This document shows positions 32,839 through 40,719 of a stretch of DNA of 50,822 bases, in pieces (position 1 is the stretch's first letter; each line of letters starts with the position of its first letter). Origin of the DNA: Bacteroides sp. GTDB taxonomy: Bacteria; Bacteroidota; Bacteroidia; Bacteroidales; Bacteroidaceae. The stretch spans positions 6,023-56,844 of the forward strand of contig NZ_JAQVBV010000029.1 in assembly GCF_028690125.1 (NCBI RefSeq), in the 5' to 3' direction. The position numbers were made by a program, and so were the translations under genes. Below the pieces are notes generated by a model. The model saw only the letters and a program-made list of their open reading frames with translations. It was not told the DNA's origin and did no database searches.

Positions 32839-33570
32839 GTGCCTGTACATATTTGGGATTCTGATTTAGATTTTCAATATTGTACGCTTTCTTCATGTGA
32901 AATAATTTCTGGGAGTGTTCGACTTTCCGGTAGTACCGGAACACTCCTTTCTGATGTTCGTGACTCAACAAGTCGTGTTGAGGAATATACAGAATTTGAG
33001 ATAGCACAAACAGTTCCATCTGGCTCAGAGATTCTATATTACTGGAGAAGTGGGTTAACATCTGCGTATATTGCAGAGTTTTGGTCAGATTGGGAATTAA
33101 TAGATCCAACTAAAATTTATACTGAATTTTCAATTTCGTTAATTGATGATCGAATGTCGACAGATTGGCCGATTGATGAACTAACATTTGTTGGATTAGA
33201 AGAATATTGGCGTACAGGAAAAGAGTATTTAAATTCATGTAGAATTGGGCACGCTATCGTTGGGTTAGCAAGAATTGGCAGAGCAGGAGATAAGACAAAT
33301 ATTGTAGAAGAGTGCGCGTTTACAGAGCAGATTGTAAATGTTGACACACCTGGATATGAATTTAATGCTGACAGGGTGAACGTTACAATTCAATATGTAC
33401 CATTACATCCATTACTTGGTCGTGGTGATCAATTTGTTCAGTTTAAAGCTGAGATGACATCAGCTGTTTCTGGATCTCTTCCAAGTATTGATGCTATCAA
33501 AATGAATTATAGAATGGATGTTCGCACATTAATGGCTAAAGCATTCCCACTATTCTATAGGAGAGTATAA
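32839..33570 (+). CDS. Baseplate-associated protein (243 aa)
   Basis: The start is GTG 32839, with GAGGG 6 nt upstream (32828-32832). The protein is beta-rich, with several Trp/Tyr pairs ('EFWSDWELIDPTKIYTEF'), and is encoded between baseplate J and the tail protein I-like gene. It may be a decoration or wedge accessory. I do not recognise the family. Confidence 0.65.
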   Translation: MPVHIWDSDLDFQYCTLSSCEIISGSVRLSGSTGTLLSDVRDSTSRVEEYTEFEIAQTVPSGSEILYYWRSGLTSAYIAEFWSDWELIDPTKIYTEFSISLIDDRMSTDWPIDELTFVGLEEYWRTGKEYLNSCRIGHAIVGLARIGRAGDKTNIVEECAFTEQIVNVDTPGYEFNADRVNVTIQYVPLHPLLGRGDQFVQFKAEMTSAVSGSLPSIDAIKMNYRMDVRTLMAKAFPLFYRRV

Positions 33571-34049
33571 TGACAATCGCGACTAACCGTGAGCGATTGT
33601 TAGATGCAATCGCTTTACAGATAGATGAAACTTTAGCAGCCTGTGTTGGAGTAAAATATAGTCATTCGCTACTAACTTCTCGTGGTGCGGCATTAGATAA
33701 AATTGGTAAATTCTTTGCCATGTCTCGCGACGTTGGTGAAACCGATGCAAACTTTAGGATACTTCTATCACAGCTGATCACAATTTATGCATCAGCTGGC
33801 ACAAAACCAGCAATAACGGCATTCCTTTCAGCACTTTTAGATGTTGATCAGGAGCTTATTAAGATTTATGAACTCGCACCTGGCGGTATTTCTATTTATT
33901 TACCAACAGAATTTGAAGCACGAGAAGACGACATTATCGCACTACTACATGATATAGTAGCAGCTGGGGTTGTTGTAACTCTGATTTGGAGCGAAACATT
34001 CTGGGACTCACCAGATACACTGTTTGATGATGGCGATAAATGGATGTGA
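33570..34049 (+). CDS. Tail protein I-like baseplate wedge protein
   Basis: The 159-aa protein carries a central '..SRGAALDKIGKFFAMSRDVGETDANFRILLSQLI' (about 37-70), the pattern of tail protein I/gp19-type wedge proteins encoded after baseplate J. The rest is helical with a strand pair and an acidic end. It starts on the upstream stop (TAATG). Confidence 0.7.
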   Translation: MTIATNRERLLDAIALQIDETLAACVGVKYSHSLLTSRGAALDKIGKFFAMSRDVGETDANFRILLSQLITIYASAGTKPAITAFLSALLDVDQELIKIYELAPGGISIYLPTEFEAREDDIIALLHDIVAAGVVVTLIWSETFWDSPDTLFDDGDKWM

Positions 34050-34055
34050 TGATAG

Positions 34056-34871
34056 ATGCCTGAACTTGACGACAATATATTTGAAGGATCTAGCTTTGAG
34101 CCGGGAACACCAATTCGGGCAGACGAGATGAATGAGAAATTTGCTCAGGTTATGCATGACTTGAACTATCACTTAAGTGCAATTCAAGCCGCGTTAGATA
34201 AACTGGGTACGATAGAAGATGGAGCTACGGCTCCACAAACTATCAGTGAATTAATTGCCATCTTAAACGCGTCTGCTTATAGAATCTATAAAGCTCGGAT
34301 GCCATCTGGTATTTCATATGATGCTAACTTATCTAGTGCTATGAGTGCGCATTCGACTACAACACATGGTGTAACGACAGTACAAGGAATATCAACAGCA
34401 TACACTACAACGCCAACTGGGTTAGTAACATCATCAACACGATCACTACAAGATGAGGTTAATAATATCCGTAGAATGATTAAACTAATTACCGGTGCTA
34501 CATACTGGACGGATGCACCTATTAAAACTGTAGCACAGCTAAAAAGTCAGATGGATTCATTTACAGGTGGTACAGGATTTACAGGAAATATTAGATCTCT
34601 CACAGCAAATGGTACTTATTACTTTACTGAAACTGATTATTATATAATAGATAATTCACCAACAGCTGGTGGTGAAACTGTTTATGTGCTCCCAAGTGCT
34701 GTAACATACAGCGGTAAAGTAATTGAAGTTGAAAGTAGAGCTGGCACAACAGATGTCGCTCATAGAACAAAAGTATTTTATAATGGTGTTGAAGTATTTA
34801 ATACAAATAGTCATTACTCGGTAATGTTTGTCGCAGTTGGTGCCACAAATTCATGGTATAGGGTGGGCTAA
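34056..34871 (+). CDS. Tail fibre paralogue A1 (271 aa)
   Basis: First of three tandem related fibre genes. The shared parts are an N-terminal 'F.GS..EPGTPIRADEMNEKFAQV' helix, a middle segment ending 'TTTPTGLVTSSTRSLQDEVNNIRRMI', then 'W.DAPIKT', and a C-terminal beta region. The C-terminal 90 residues differ most between copies, as in receptor-binding tips. GTGAT precedes ATG 34056. It probably forms trimeric fibres attached to the baseplate, a role inferred from position and composition. Confidence 0.75.
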   Translation: MPELDDNIFEGSSFEPGTPIRADEMNEKFAQVMHDLNYHLSAIQAALDKLGTIEDGATAPQTISELIAILNASAYRIYKARMPSGISYDANLSSAMSAHSTTTHGVTTVQGISTAYTTTPTGLVTSSTRSLQDEVNNIRRMIKLITGATYWTDAPIKTVAQLKSQMDSFTGGTGFTGNIRSLTANGTYYFTETDYYIIDNSPTAGGETVYVLPSAVTYSGKVIEVESRAGTTDVAHRTKVFYNGVEVFNTNSHYSVMFVAVGATNSWYRVG

Positions 34872-34873
34872 AA

Positions 34874-35686
34874 ATGATAGTATTTGAAAGTGGAAATGAG
34901 ATTAAATCCAGCGAATTTGATGCAAACTTCAATGAGATTTTAGCATTGCTAAATAGCCACTTAGATTCGTTAGATGAAATTGCGACAAAGTTAGACACAA
35001 TAGAAGTTGGCGCGGGTACACCAATTACTGGGAATCAAATTATTTCCCAGTTAAACGCCAGCTACTTACGATTAGATGAAAATAACTGTCCATCCGATAT
35101 CTCTAATTCGGCTGACTTTGTTAATGCTATTAATGCACACAGAACAGCTGTGTATGGACACGCTATTAATTATGTCGGTGGCCCAGCAGTAGCGTACACA
35201 TATGCGCCAGGTGGATTTACTACAGCTGCTGAGCGTAATCTTATGTATGAAGTATATAATATGCGATATGCTATACATAAATTATTAGGACAGTCAACGT
35301 GGGCTGATACGCCGGTATCATCTATCGAAACACTAAACAGTCGTATTGGTTCACTGGCACCTACCGTTTTAAGGCGTGGTGTTCGAACAATTGGGCCGGG
35401 CGACGTGTCACTCAGTATTAACTCGAATGACTATTTATTTGTAGCTAATACTAGTTCTGCAGTCACAAAAGTTTATTTACCAACAATTACATCAGCAATG
35501 AATGGTCGTGAAATTGCATTTAAATGTGATTCTACACAGGAAAATAACTTAGGAATCTATCCAGCTAGTGGACAGCAGATTGACGATGATACTGTACTTA
35601 CGCATGATGATGTATTTATGGATAACTATTGGTCTGTTAAATTGATAGCTAGATACGATATTGGACAGTGGAGGAGTATTAGATGA
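34874..35686 (+). CDS. Tail fibre paralogue A2 (270 aa)
   Basis: Second copy of the family. The N-terminal 'F.SGNEIKSSEFDANFNEI' and 'KLDTIEVGAG' align with A1 and A3, as does 'TYAPGGFTTAAERNLMYEVYNMRYAI' in the middle. The C-terminal part, with 'FVANTSSAVTKVYLPTI' and a final 'W', is a beta fold shared in outline with A3. It overlaps A3 by ATGA. Confidence 0.75.
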   Translation: MIVFESGNEIKSSEFDANFNEILALLNSHLDSLDEIATKLDTIEVGAGTPITGNQIISQLNASYLRLDENNCPSDISNSADFVNAINAHRTAVYGHAINYVGGPAVAYTYAPGGFTTAAERNLMYEVYNMRYAIHKLLGQSTWADTPVSSIETLNSRIGSLAPTVLRRGVRTIGPGDVSLSINSNDYLFVANTSSAVTKVYLPTITSAMNGREIAFKCDSTQENNLGIYPASGQQIDDDTVLTHDDVFMDNYWSVKLIARYDIGQWRSIR

Positions 35687-36510
35687 GTAATGTCTTTCAA
35701 GGATCAGATTATGAACCACTTACTGTGGTTCAATCTGCACCAGTTAATGAAGATTTTGCTCAAATTCGAGAGGATCTAATAACACACTTAGCCCTTCTAC
35801 GAATTGCATGGAATAAGTTAGATACTATTACACCCGGTGCCGGTGGTGATTTAACAGCATATGAAATCACATATCTTATTAATCATGCTACATATGTGAT
35901 AGACCAAAATAACTTATTCAGTCAGGTTGGAACAATTTCCTCCCTTAACTCGTATGTATCACAACACCTGAGTAATACACAATGGGCGTCTATGCACCCA
36001 CTGACAAGTATTCAGGGATTAACCACAACATACTCAACTACGCCAACTGGATTTGTAACAGCGACTACCAGAAGTATGTTAGATGAAATAAATAATCTGC
36101 GGTATCAGCTTTATAGGATTATAGGAAAGAGTACTTGGGTATCAACACCGGCTAATACACTAAATGGAATAAACACGGCAATATCAAATATACATATTAA
36201 TCAGATAAAAGTCAATACAAGATTAGTTACATCTAACAGCACAATTACAAATACAGATGCTATTATATTAGTTGATGGTAGTGTAAGTAATATTACACTA
36301 ACGTTGCCCTCGCTTGCTGATACGTCGTTACAGGGAGCAATGTTTCATATTATAAATACAGCTAGCTCTACTCATGCGATTACACTTCAGCGTGGAGCCG
36401 ATCCAGATAGAGTTGATGGGTCATCATCACAAACATTAGGGCCAACAGATAATATAATAGTTGTTGGTGATTGTACTACAAATAAATGGTGGATATTGGG
36501 GTCATATTAA
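35683..36510 (+). CDS. Tail fibre paralogue A3 (275 aa)
   Basis: Third copy of the family. 'YEPLTVVQSAPVNEDFAQI', 'NKLDTITPGAGG' and 'TTTYSTTPTGFVTATTRSMLDE' align with A1. The C-terminal region (from about 190) has a Thr/Asn-rich beta fold with 'ILVDGSVSNITLTLPSLADTS'. It ends by sharing a base with the adhesin start (TAATG). Confidence 0.75.
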   Translation: MSNVFQGSDYEPLTVVQSAPVNEDFAQIREDLITHLALLRIAWNKLDTITPGAGGDLTAYEITYLINHATYVIDQNNLFSQVGTISSLNSYVSQHLSNTQWASMHPLTSIQGLTTTYSTTPTGFVTATTRSMLDEINNLRYQLYRIIGKSTWVSTPANTLNGINTAISNIHINQIKVNTRLVTSNSTITNTDAIILVDGSVSNITLTLPSLADTSLQGAMFHIINTASSTHAITLQRGADPDRVDGSSSQTLGPTDNIIVVGDCTTNKWWILGSY

Positions 36511-37268
36511 TGAACATTTTTGGCAATGGGTCTGACGGTGATTGTGTTATTACTAAAGACACAGACTTCGCTGGTAGCGTCAAACAGTTTCATAATTTAA
36601 CGATTAATCCAGGCGTGCGTGTTTACGACTCGACAGGAATTCTTAAACTTAAGGTAAGTGGTACACTTACCTTGCACGGCTCTATTGATCAGACTGGTTG
36701 TGGCGGCTTTGGCGGTGCTGGTGGTATAGGAAAAGTAGGGACACAGGGCGTTGGTCTTTATGGAATAGGTGGCGCTGGTGGAAAAGGACATGCAGGATTT
36801 GTAGGTGCAAGTTCTGTAAAATATCTTACTGGTTCTATGAATCTATTAATGTTAGATCTAGACATTTTCGCACCGACGACAGAACCAATTAAATTTGGTT
36901 GTGGCGGATGTGGCGGTGGAGCTGGTGATCCAAAGTGCTTTGGTGGTGCTGGTGGTAATGGTGGTGCAGGCGGTGGTCTTGCTATAATTCTTGCATGTAA
37001 GATCGTTGGTAGAGGTACTATCAAAGCCAATGGTTCTAACGGATCGGCCGGTTCCGCTGGGCAGCAACAGAATTTTGGCAGTTCTGGCGGAGGCGGTGGT
37101 GGCGGTGCTGGTGGTGCTATAATTTGCTACTACACACAATTTGATGAATCGATTCGTTTAGAAGCTTCCGGTGGATTGGGTGGTAGCCGGGGTAATTCGA
37201 GTAATGGTTTATTTGGAGCAGTTGGTAAAGATGGAACAGCAGGAATTATTATCAAGCGATACTGTTGA
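36510..37268 (+). CDS. Glycine-rich tip adhesin (gp38-like)
   Basis: The 252-aa protein has an N-terminal beta domain (about 1-60) followed by three blocks of GG-x-GG type glycine runs separated by loops, for example GCGGFGGAGGIG and GGAGGNGGAGGG. This resembles the polyglycine-II sandwich of T4-like/S16 gp38 adhesins, which bind host receptors at fibre tips through the loops between blocks. It lies at the end of the first fibre group. I start at ATG 36510; the upstream 8 codons have no support. Confidence 0.7.
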   Translation: MNIFGNGSDGDCVITKDTDFAGSVKQFHNLTINPGVRVYDSTGILKLKVSGTLTLHGSIDQTGCGGFGGAGGIGKVGTQGVGLYGIGGAGGKGHAGFVGASSVKYLTGSMNLLMLDLDIFAPTTEPIKFGCGGCGGGAGDPKCFGGAGGNGGAGGGLAIILACKIVGRGTIKANGSNGSAGSAGQQQNFGSSGGGGGGGAGGAIICYYTQFDESIRLEASGGLGGSRGNSSNGLFGAVGKDGTAGIIIKRYC

Positions 37269-37482
37269 ATGGAACAGAGAATCAACGCTTGATACGTGGT
37301 TGAATGAACCATCCGAAGTGCATGCAATGTGGATTGGTTTTTGTACGATATTCTTAGGCATAGATGTACATAAGGTGCCGCAGAAAAATTTAGATGAAAT
37401 TGAAAATGAATATCCATACTATCTGATGGGAAAGGCACTCGCTATTGGTGCGATTTTATGTGTCGCAATTTTTCTCATCTAA
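37231..37482 (+). CDS. Small membrane-anchored protein (83 aa)
   Basis: The N-terminal 60 residues are soluble and Trp/Glu-rich, and the C-terminal 15-18 residues form one membrane span (ALAIGAILCVAIFLI). I start at ATG 37231, which lies 38 bp inside the adhesin gene with GGAG about 12 nt upstream. Its role is unknown. A T-rich stretch (TTCCTTTTTTC) follows the stop and may end the first fibre operon. Confidence 0.6.
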   Translation: MEQQELLSSDTVEWNRESTLDTWLNEPSEVHAMWIGFCTIFLGIDVHKVPQKNLDEIENEYPYYLMGKALAIGAILCVAIFLI

Positions 37483-37495
37483 CTTCCTTTTTTCA

Positions 37496-37545
37496 GTAAG
37501 ACTTAAATACTTATAGTTCCTATATAAGATTAGAGGAATGTAAGA
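37496..37545 (+). promoter_or_regulatory. Class B promoter (sialic-acid-like cassette)
   Basis: GTAAGA-CTTAAATAC (TATA at 37502-37509), a 10-nt spacer ending CC, then TATATAAGAT, GAGG and ATG 37545. It matches the promoter of the glycosyltransferase block (14672) in 13 of the first 15 positions and 10 of 11 at the end. Initiation should fall near 37532, giving a leader of about 12 nt. Confidence 0.7.
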
Positions 37546-38354
37546 TGATACCAACAATTAAATTATTAGAGATTGAAATACATTCATTCTGTAATAGAAA
37601 ATGTTACTGGTGTCCAAATAAAAAGATTGATAGAACATGTCATACTGAATTAAATCGTGATGTCTATATCGATTTACTTAAAGGCTTAAAAAATCATGTT
37701 GAAACAATCAGCTTTTCTAGATATAATGAGCCATTAAGTGATTTGGAACTGTTAAAGGATAGAATTTCTTTAGCACGACTTCTTTTACCAGATACCAAGT
37801 TAGTTACTAATACTAATGGTGACTACTTAACAACATTAGAATTTGACATAGATGAACTTAGTATTATGGATTATGATAATAAAGGAGTCGAATTTTGGAT
37901 AAAAAAATTATCTGAATTAGGTGCACTTGTTACATTAATTAGTCATAGTAGAATTTGTGCGGTTCATGAAAACATGTTAATTTTAGTTGAACTGAACTGG
38001 TCTACTCGTGTTGGTATCATTGAAGATCGTGGTGGATTATTACATAGTAATAAATTAAGTTTTAAAAATGAGCGGCAAGAAAGAGATAGACCGTGTTATG
38101 AACCAATGCGTTTTATTGGTATTGATTATACTGGTGATGTTACACCATGTTGTCATATACGCGGTGATGCTGAAGATCATAAATCATTTATACTCGGTAA
38201 TATATATACTACACCGATTTCAGAAATTTTAATTTGTAAGAAACGTTCGAGTTTTATTCTAGATTGTGTTATTAGTGATTTTACTGGCCCGTGCAAGTTT
38301 TGCCAAAAGGATGCTGGTAGATACACTAAAGATAATGGAGGCATTTATTCATGA
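37545..38354 (+). CDS. Radical SAM/SPASM-type protein
   Basis: C16-x3-C20-x2-C23 (in CNRKCYWC) is the radical SAM iron-sulfur motif. The C-terminal 'TPCCHIRG' and 'GPCKFCQ' cysteines would bind a second cluster (SPASM-like). Such enzymes modify peptides or sugars by radical chemistry, and encoding next to CMP-sugar genes suggests a sugar or sugar-protein modification. At 269 aa it is short for the family, and the substrate is not deducible. GAGG precedes ATG 37545. Confidence 0.85.
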   Translation: MIPTIKLLEIEIHSFCNRKCYWCPNKKIDRTCHTELNRDVYIDLLKGLKNHVETISFSRYNEPLSDLELLKDRISLARLLLPDTKLVTNTNGDYLTTLEFDIDELSIMDYDNKGVEFWIKKLSELGALVTLISHSRICAVHENMLILVELNWSTRVGIIEDRGGLLHSNKLSFKNERQERDRPCYEPMRFIGIDYTGDVTPCCHIRGDAEDHKSFILGNIYTTPISEILICKKRSSFILDCVISDFTGPCKFCQKDAGRYTKDNGGIYS

Positions 38355-39004
38355 CTAGTGTGTTTATTCCCGGAAGGCTCGCGAGTGGAAGATTACCAAA
38401 TAAACTGATACTACCAATTAATCAGAATGGTGATACTCTTTGGGATCTTGCATGCGCGAAATTAGAAGCACTCATTGCACCACTAAATAGATATGCGCTT
38501 TGTTCTGATCCAGAACTAATCGATATCGCAAGCAAATATAATATTGAAGTTATTGAGAGAACGCCAGCTAGCACTAAAATTGATGAGCCTCTCATAGATG
38601 TATTCGCGGATGTTAACCAGATGCAAGACTTGTATCTAATGTTTTTGAATCCGTGTCTTTCTAAACTGAAGATCAGCACAATTGATAATGCGATTCGTTG
38701 GTTTGATAAATCGCCATTTGAATATGCAACGTCTGTAAAAGAATATCGAAACTGGACGTTTAATGAAGCTGGAGAATCAATTACACCGATTGATTATTCT
38801 ACGTTAAGTACAAAATCAATTCCAAAAATGTACCAATGTGCGCACTGCTTCCATTTATTTGATAGAGACCAGTTCTTAAATGATGGTCTTATGTTAAAGG
38901 CTGGGCATGGTATATTCGAAGTTTCACATGAAGAGACTATTGATGTTGACACAACACTTGATCTAAAAGTTCTGAGGGCTATTAATGGTTCGATATGTGA
39001 TTGA
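38351..39004 (+). CDS. neuA-like: CMP-nonulosonic acid synthetase-like cytidylyltransferase
   Basis: It activates a nonulosonic acid (sialic-acid type) with CTP. The start 'VFIPGRLASGRLPNKLILPI' is the NeuA/KdsB/SpsF nucleotide-binding loop (usually R.x.S.RLP.K). At 217 aa it is close to the family's usual length. GGAGG precedes ATG 38351, which overlaps the radical SAM stop (ATGA). It should act after NeuB and the phosphatase in the same operon. Confidence 0.8.
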   Translation: MTSVFIPGRLASGRLPNKLILPINQNGDTLWDLACAKLEALIAPLNRYALCSDPELIDIASKYNIEVIERTPASTKIDEPLIDVFADVNQMQDLYLMFLNPCLSKLKISTIDNAIRWFDKSPFEYATSVKEYRNWTFNEAGESITPIDYSTLSTKSIPKMYQCAHCFHLFDRDQFLNDGLMLKAGHGIFEVSHEETIDVDTTLDLKVLRAINGSICD

Positions 39005-39317
39005 TATTGATGGTGTTATTTGTACACAAAAAATCAATTATGAAGAAGCCGAACCAATTCAGAATACTATAGATTTAATTAATGCATTATATGATGCTGG
39101 TAACTACATAATATTTTATACCGCTCGTGGATATGTTAGTGGAATTGATTGGCGTGATGTAACACTAACACAATTTTTTAAATGGGGTGTAAAATATCAC
39201 GAATTAATTTTTGGTAAACCAGCCGGTGAATATTATATAGATGACCGTAATCTTTGTTTAGAGGCATTCATTAATGGAGGCTTTAAAAATGGAATTGATT
39301 GCCGAATTAGGAATTAA
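38985..39317 (+). CDS. HAD-family phosphatase (capsule/KdsC type)
   Basis: The small 110-aa HAD protein has the nucleophile motif DIDGVICT (D7, D9), YTARG (46-48) and K78 ... DDR (86-88), the three catalytic motifs. It would remove the 9-phosphate of a nonulosonic acid phosphate, or act on a related sugar phosphate. GAGGG lies before ATG 38985, which overlaps the synthetase gene by 20 bp. Confidence 0.8.
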   Translation: MVRYVIDIDGVICTQKINYEEAEPIQNTIDLINALYDAGNYIIFYTARGYVSGIDWRDVTLTQFFKWGVKYHELIFGKPAGEYYIDDRNLCLEAFINGGFKNGIDCRIRN

Positions 39318-40110
39318 TCATAATGGAGATTTGAAGTTAGCTAAAGAAATGATTTTAGCTGCATATAATGTTGGTGCGACGTGTGTAAAATTTCAAAAAC
39401 GTTGTCCTGATATCTGTGTTCCAAACGACCAAAAAGGCATATTACGGGAAACACCATGGGGTGTCATGACATATTTAAACTATAAAAAACGCATCGAATT
39501 TGAAAAAAAAGAGTACAACGAAATTAATAGATATTGCAATTCATTAGGTATTGATTGGAGTGCTAGCGCTTGGGATATTCCGAGTTTGGAGTTTCTACTT
39601 GCATACGAAATTCCATTTATTAAAATCGCTAGCGCATCGTTAACATCGGATCCATTATTAGAAAAGATTGCGGATTCCGGTGTTCCAGTAATTCTTTCTA
39701 CTGGAATGTCAACTGAAGCAGAAATTAGTCATGCTGTTAATATACTAACGGGATGTGATTTAACATTAATGCATTGTGTTTCTGGATATCCAACAGCTAA
39801 TATAGATTTAAATTTAAATAAAATAAAAACACTTCATAACCAATATCCAAGAAATAGGATTGGTTATTCTGGGCACGAGATTGGCTATTTACCAACATTA
39901 ATAGCCAGATCAATGGGCGCTGAAGTAATCGAAAGGCATTTTACTATCGATAGAACACTTTGGGGGTCAGATCAATCAATTAGTCTGCTTCCATCTGAGT
40001 TTAAGATTATGGCGGATCTTTTAAAAGAAATTCCGGATATGTTAGGCACTGGAAAGATGGAAGTAATGTGTTCAGAACTTAATTGTTTGAAAAAGTTACG
40101 AGGCATTTGA
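39289..40110 (+). CDS. neuB-like: NeuB-like N-acetylneuraminate/nonulosonate synthase
   Basis: It condenses phosphoenolpyruvate with an N-acyl-hexosamine to build a nonulosonic acid. The TIM barrel shows 'ELGINHNGDLKLAKEM' at the start, 'VKFQKR', 'IKIASASL', 'STGMST', 'HCVSGYP', metal-binding His in SGHE and ERHFT, and 'SDQ.ISL'. At 273 aa it has the catalytic barrel only, without the C-terminal antifreeze-like SAF domain of standard NeuB. I start at ATG 39289 with GGAGG at 39276-39280. Confidence 0.88.
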   Translation: MELIAELGINHNGDLKLAKEMILAAYNVGATCVKFQKRCPDICVPNDQKGILRETPWGVMTYLNYKKRIEFEKKEYNEINRYCNSLGIDWSASAWDIPSLEFLLAYEIPFIKIASASLTSDPLLEKIADSGVPVILSTGMSTEAEISHAVNILTGCDLTLMHCVSGYPTANIDLNLNKIKTLHNQYPRNRIGYSGHEIGYLPTLIARSMGAEVIERHFTIDRTLWGSDQSISLLPSEFKIMADLLKEIPDMLGTGKMEVMCSELNCLKKLRGI

Positions 40111-40676
40111 TGGATTTCTATAATTCCTACATTGACTTTTGTAAAGTAATAATACAACACTTTAGTTTTGAATATTTATCGCCAGGTGAGATTAAAGATA
40201 ATCCACACCTAATTAACCCAAGTTTATATAATCCGTATCTAGATAATAGATTGGATATAGACTTGGCAAACCACATTATTGAAAATGGTATGCATCTACC
40301 ATTTATAATTGATGATGAAGGATTAATTGTCGAGGGACAACACCGTTTAAAAGCATTAAAATTGGTAAACGATCAGAATAAATATTTAGCTATTCATGCA
40401 AATTTATGTAAATATAGAGGTATCGACGTCAAAGCAATGCGGATAACTCCAATTACATTACGAGTACCAGATAAAAGTATCAGTGGAATTTATTTACTTA
40501 ATGTTAAGATTGAACGAATAGATTCTGAGTGGCTTAATCTCACATTTACCGATACTCGCACGTTAATATATTCGTTTATATCGTTTGGTATCTGGCTTCG
40601 CAATCCGATTTTTGCATGGGAATCTGTTAATGGTACAATACGGGGGCACGAAATTATTAACGAAAGATTTAAATAG
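40110..40676 (+). CDS. ParB/sulfiredoxin-fold protein
   Basis: A short ParB-type core, 'LPFIIDDEGLIVEGQHRLKALKL' in two parts (about residues 64-86), is preceded by about 60 helical residues and followed by a C-terminal region of about 95 residues with no helix-turn-helix that I recognise. Such proteins may be CTPases or modifying enzymes rather than partition proteins. ATG 40110 starts on the NeuB stop, with GAGG near 40100. The TAG stop lies in the TATA region of the next promoter. Confidence 0.7.
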   Translation: MDFYNSYIDFCKVIIQHFSFEYLSPGEIKDNPHLINPSLYNPYLDNRLDIDLANHIIENGMHLPFIIDDEGLIVEGQHRLKALKLVNDQNKYLAIHANLCKYRGIDVKAMRITPITLRVPDKSISGIYLLNVKIERIDSEWLNLTFTDTRTLIYSFISFGIWLRNPIFAWESVNGTIRGHEIINERFK

Positions 40677-40709
40677 CAGAGTTAATATATCAAAACATAC
40701 TTATAGTAG
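40662..40709 (+). promoter_or_regulatory. Late promoter, class A (second fibre operon)
   Basis: GAAA-GA-TTTAAATAG (TATA at 40668-40675) is followed 27 bp after its start by ACATACTTATAGTAG (40695-40709), then GGAG and ATG 40720. The TATA element overlaps the end and stop codon of the ParB-like gene. Confidence 0.75.
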
Positions 40710-40719
40710 GAGTTAAGAT

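Noticed and set aside
34056..36510. Prophage attachment site or integrase near the fibre or right-end genes.
   Set aside because: No integrase, tRNA or att-like repeat was seen; nothing in the window supports integration.
36597..37139. Several open frames on both strands over the glycine-rich adhesin.
   Set aside because: They are Pro- or Thr-rich mirror images of GGN-repeat DNA, without start signals.
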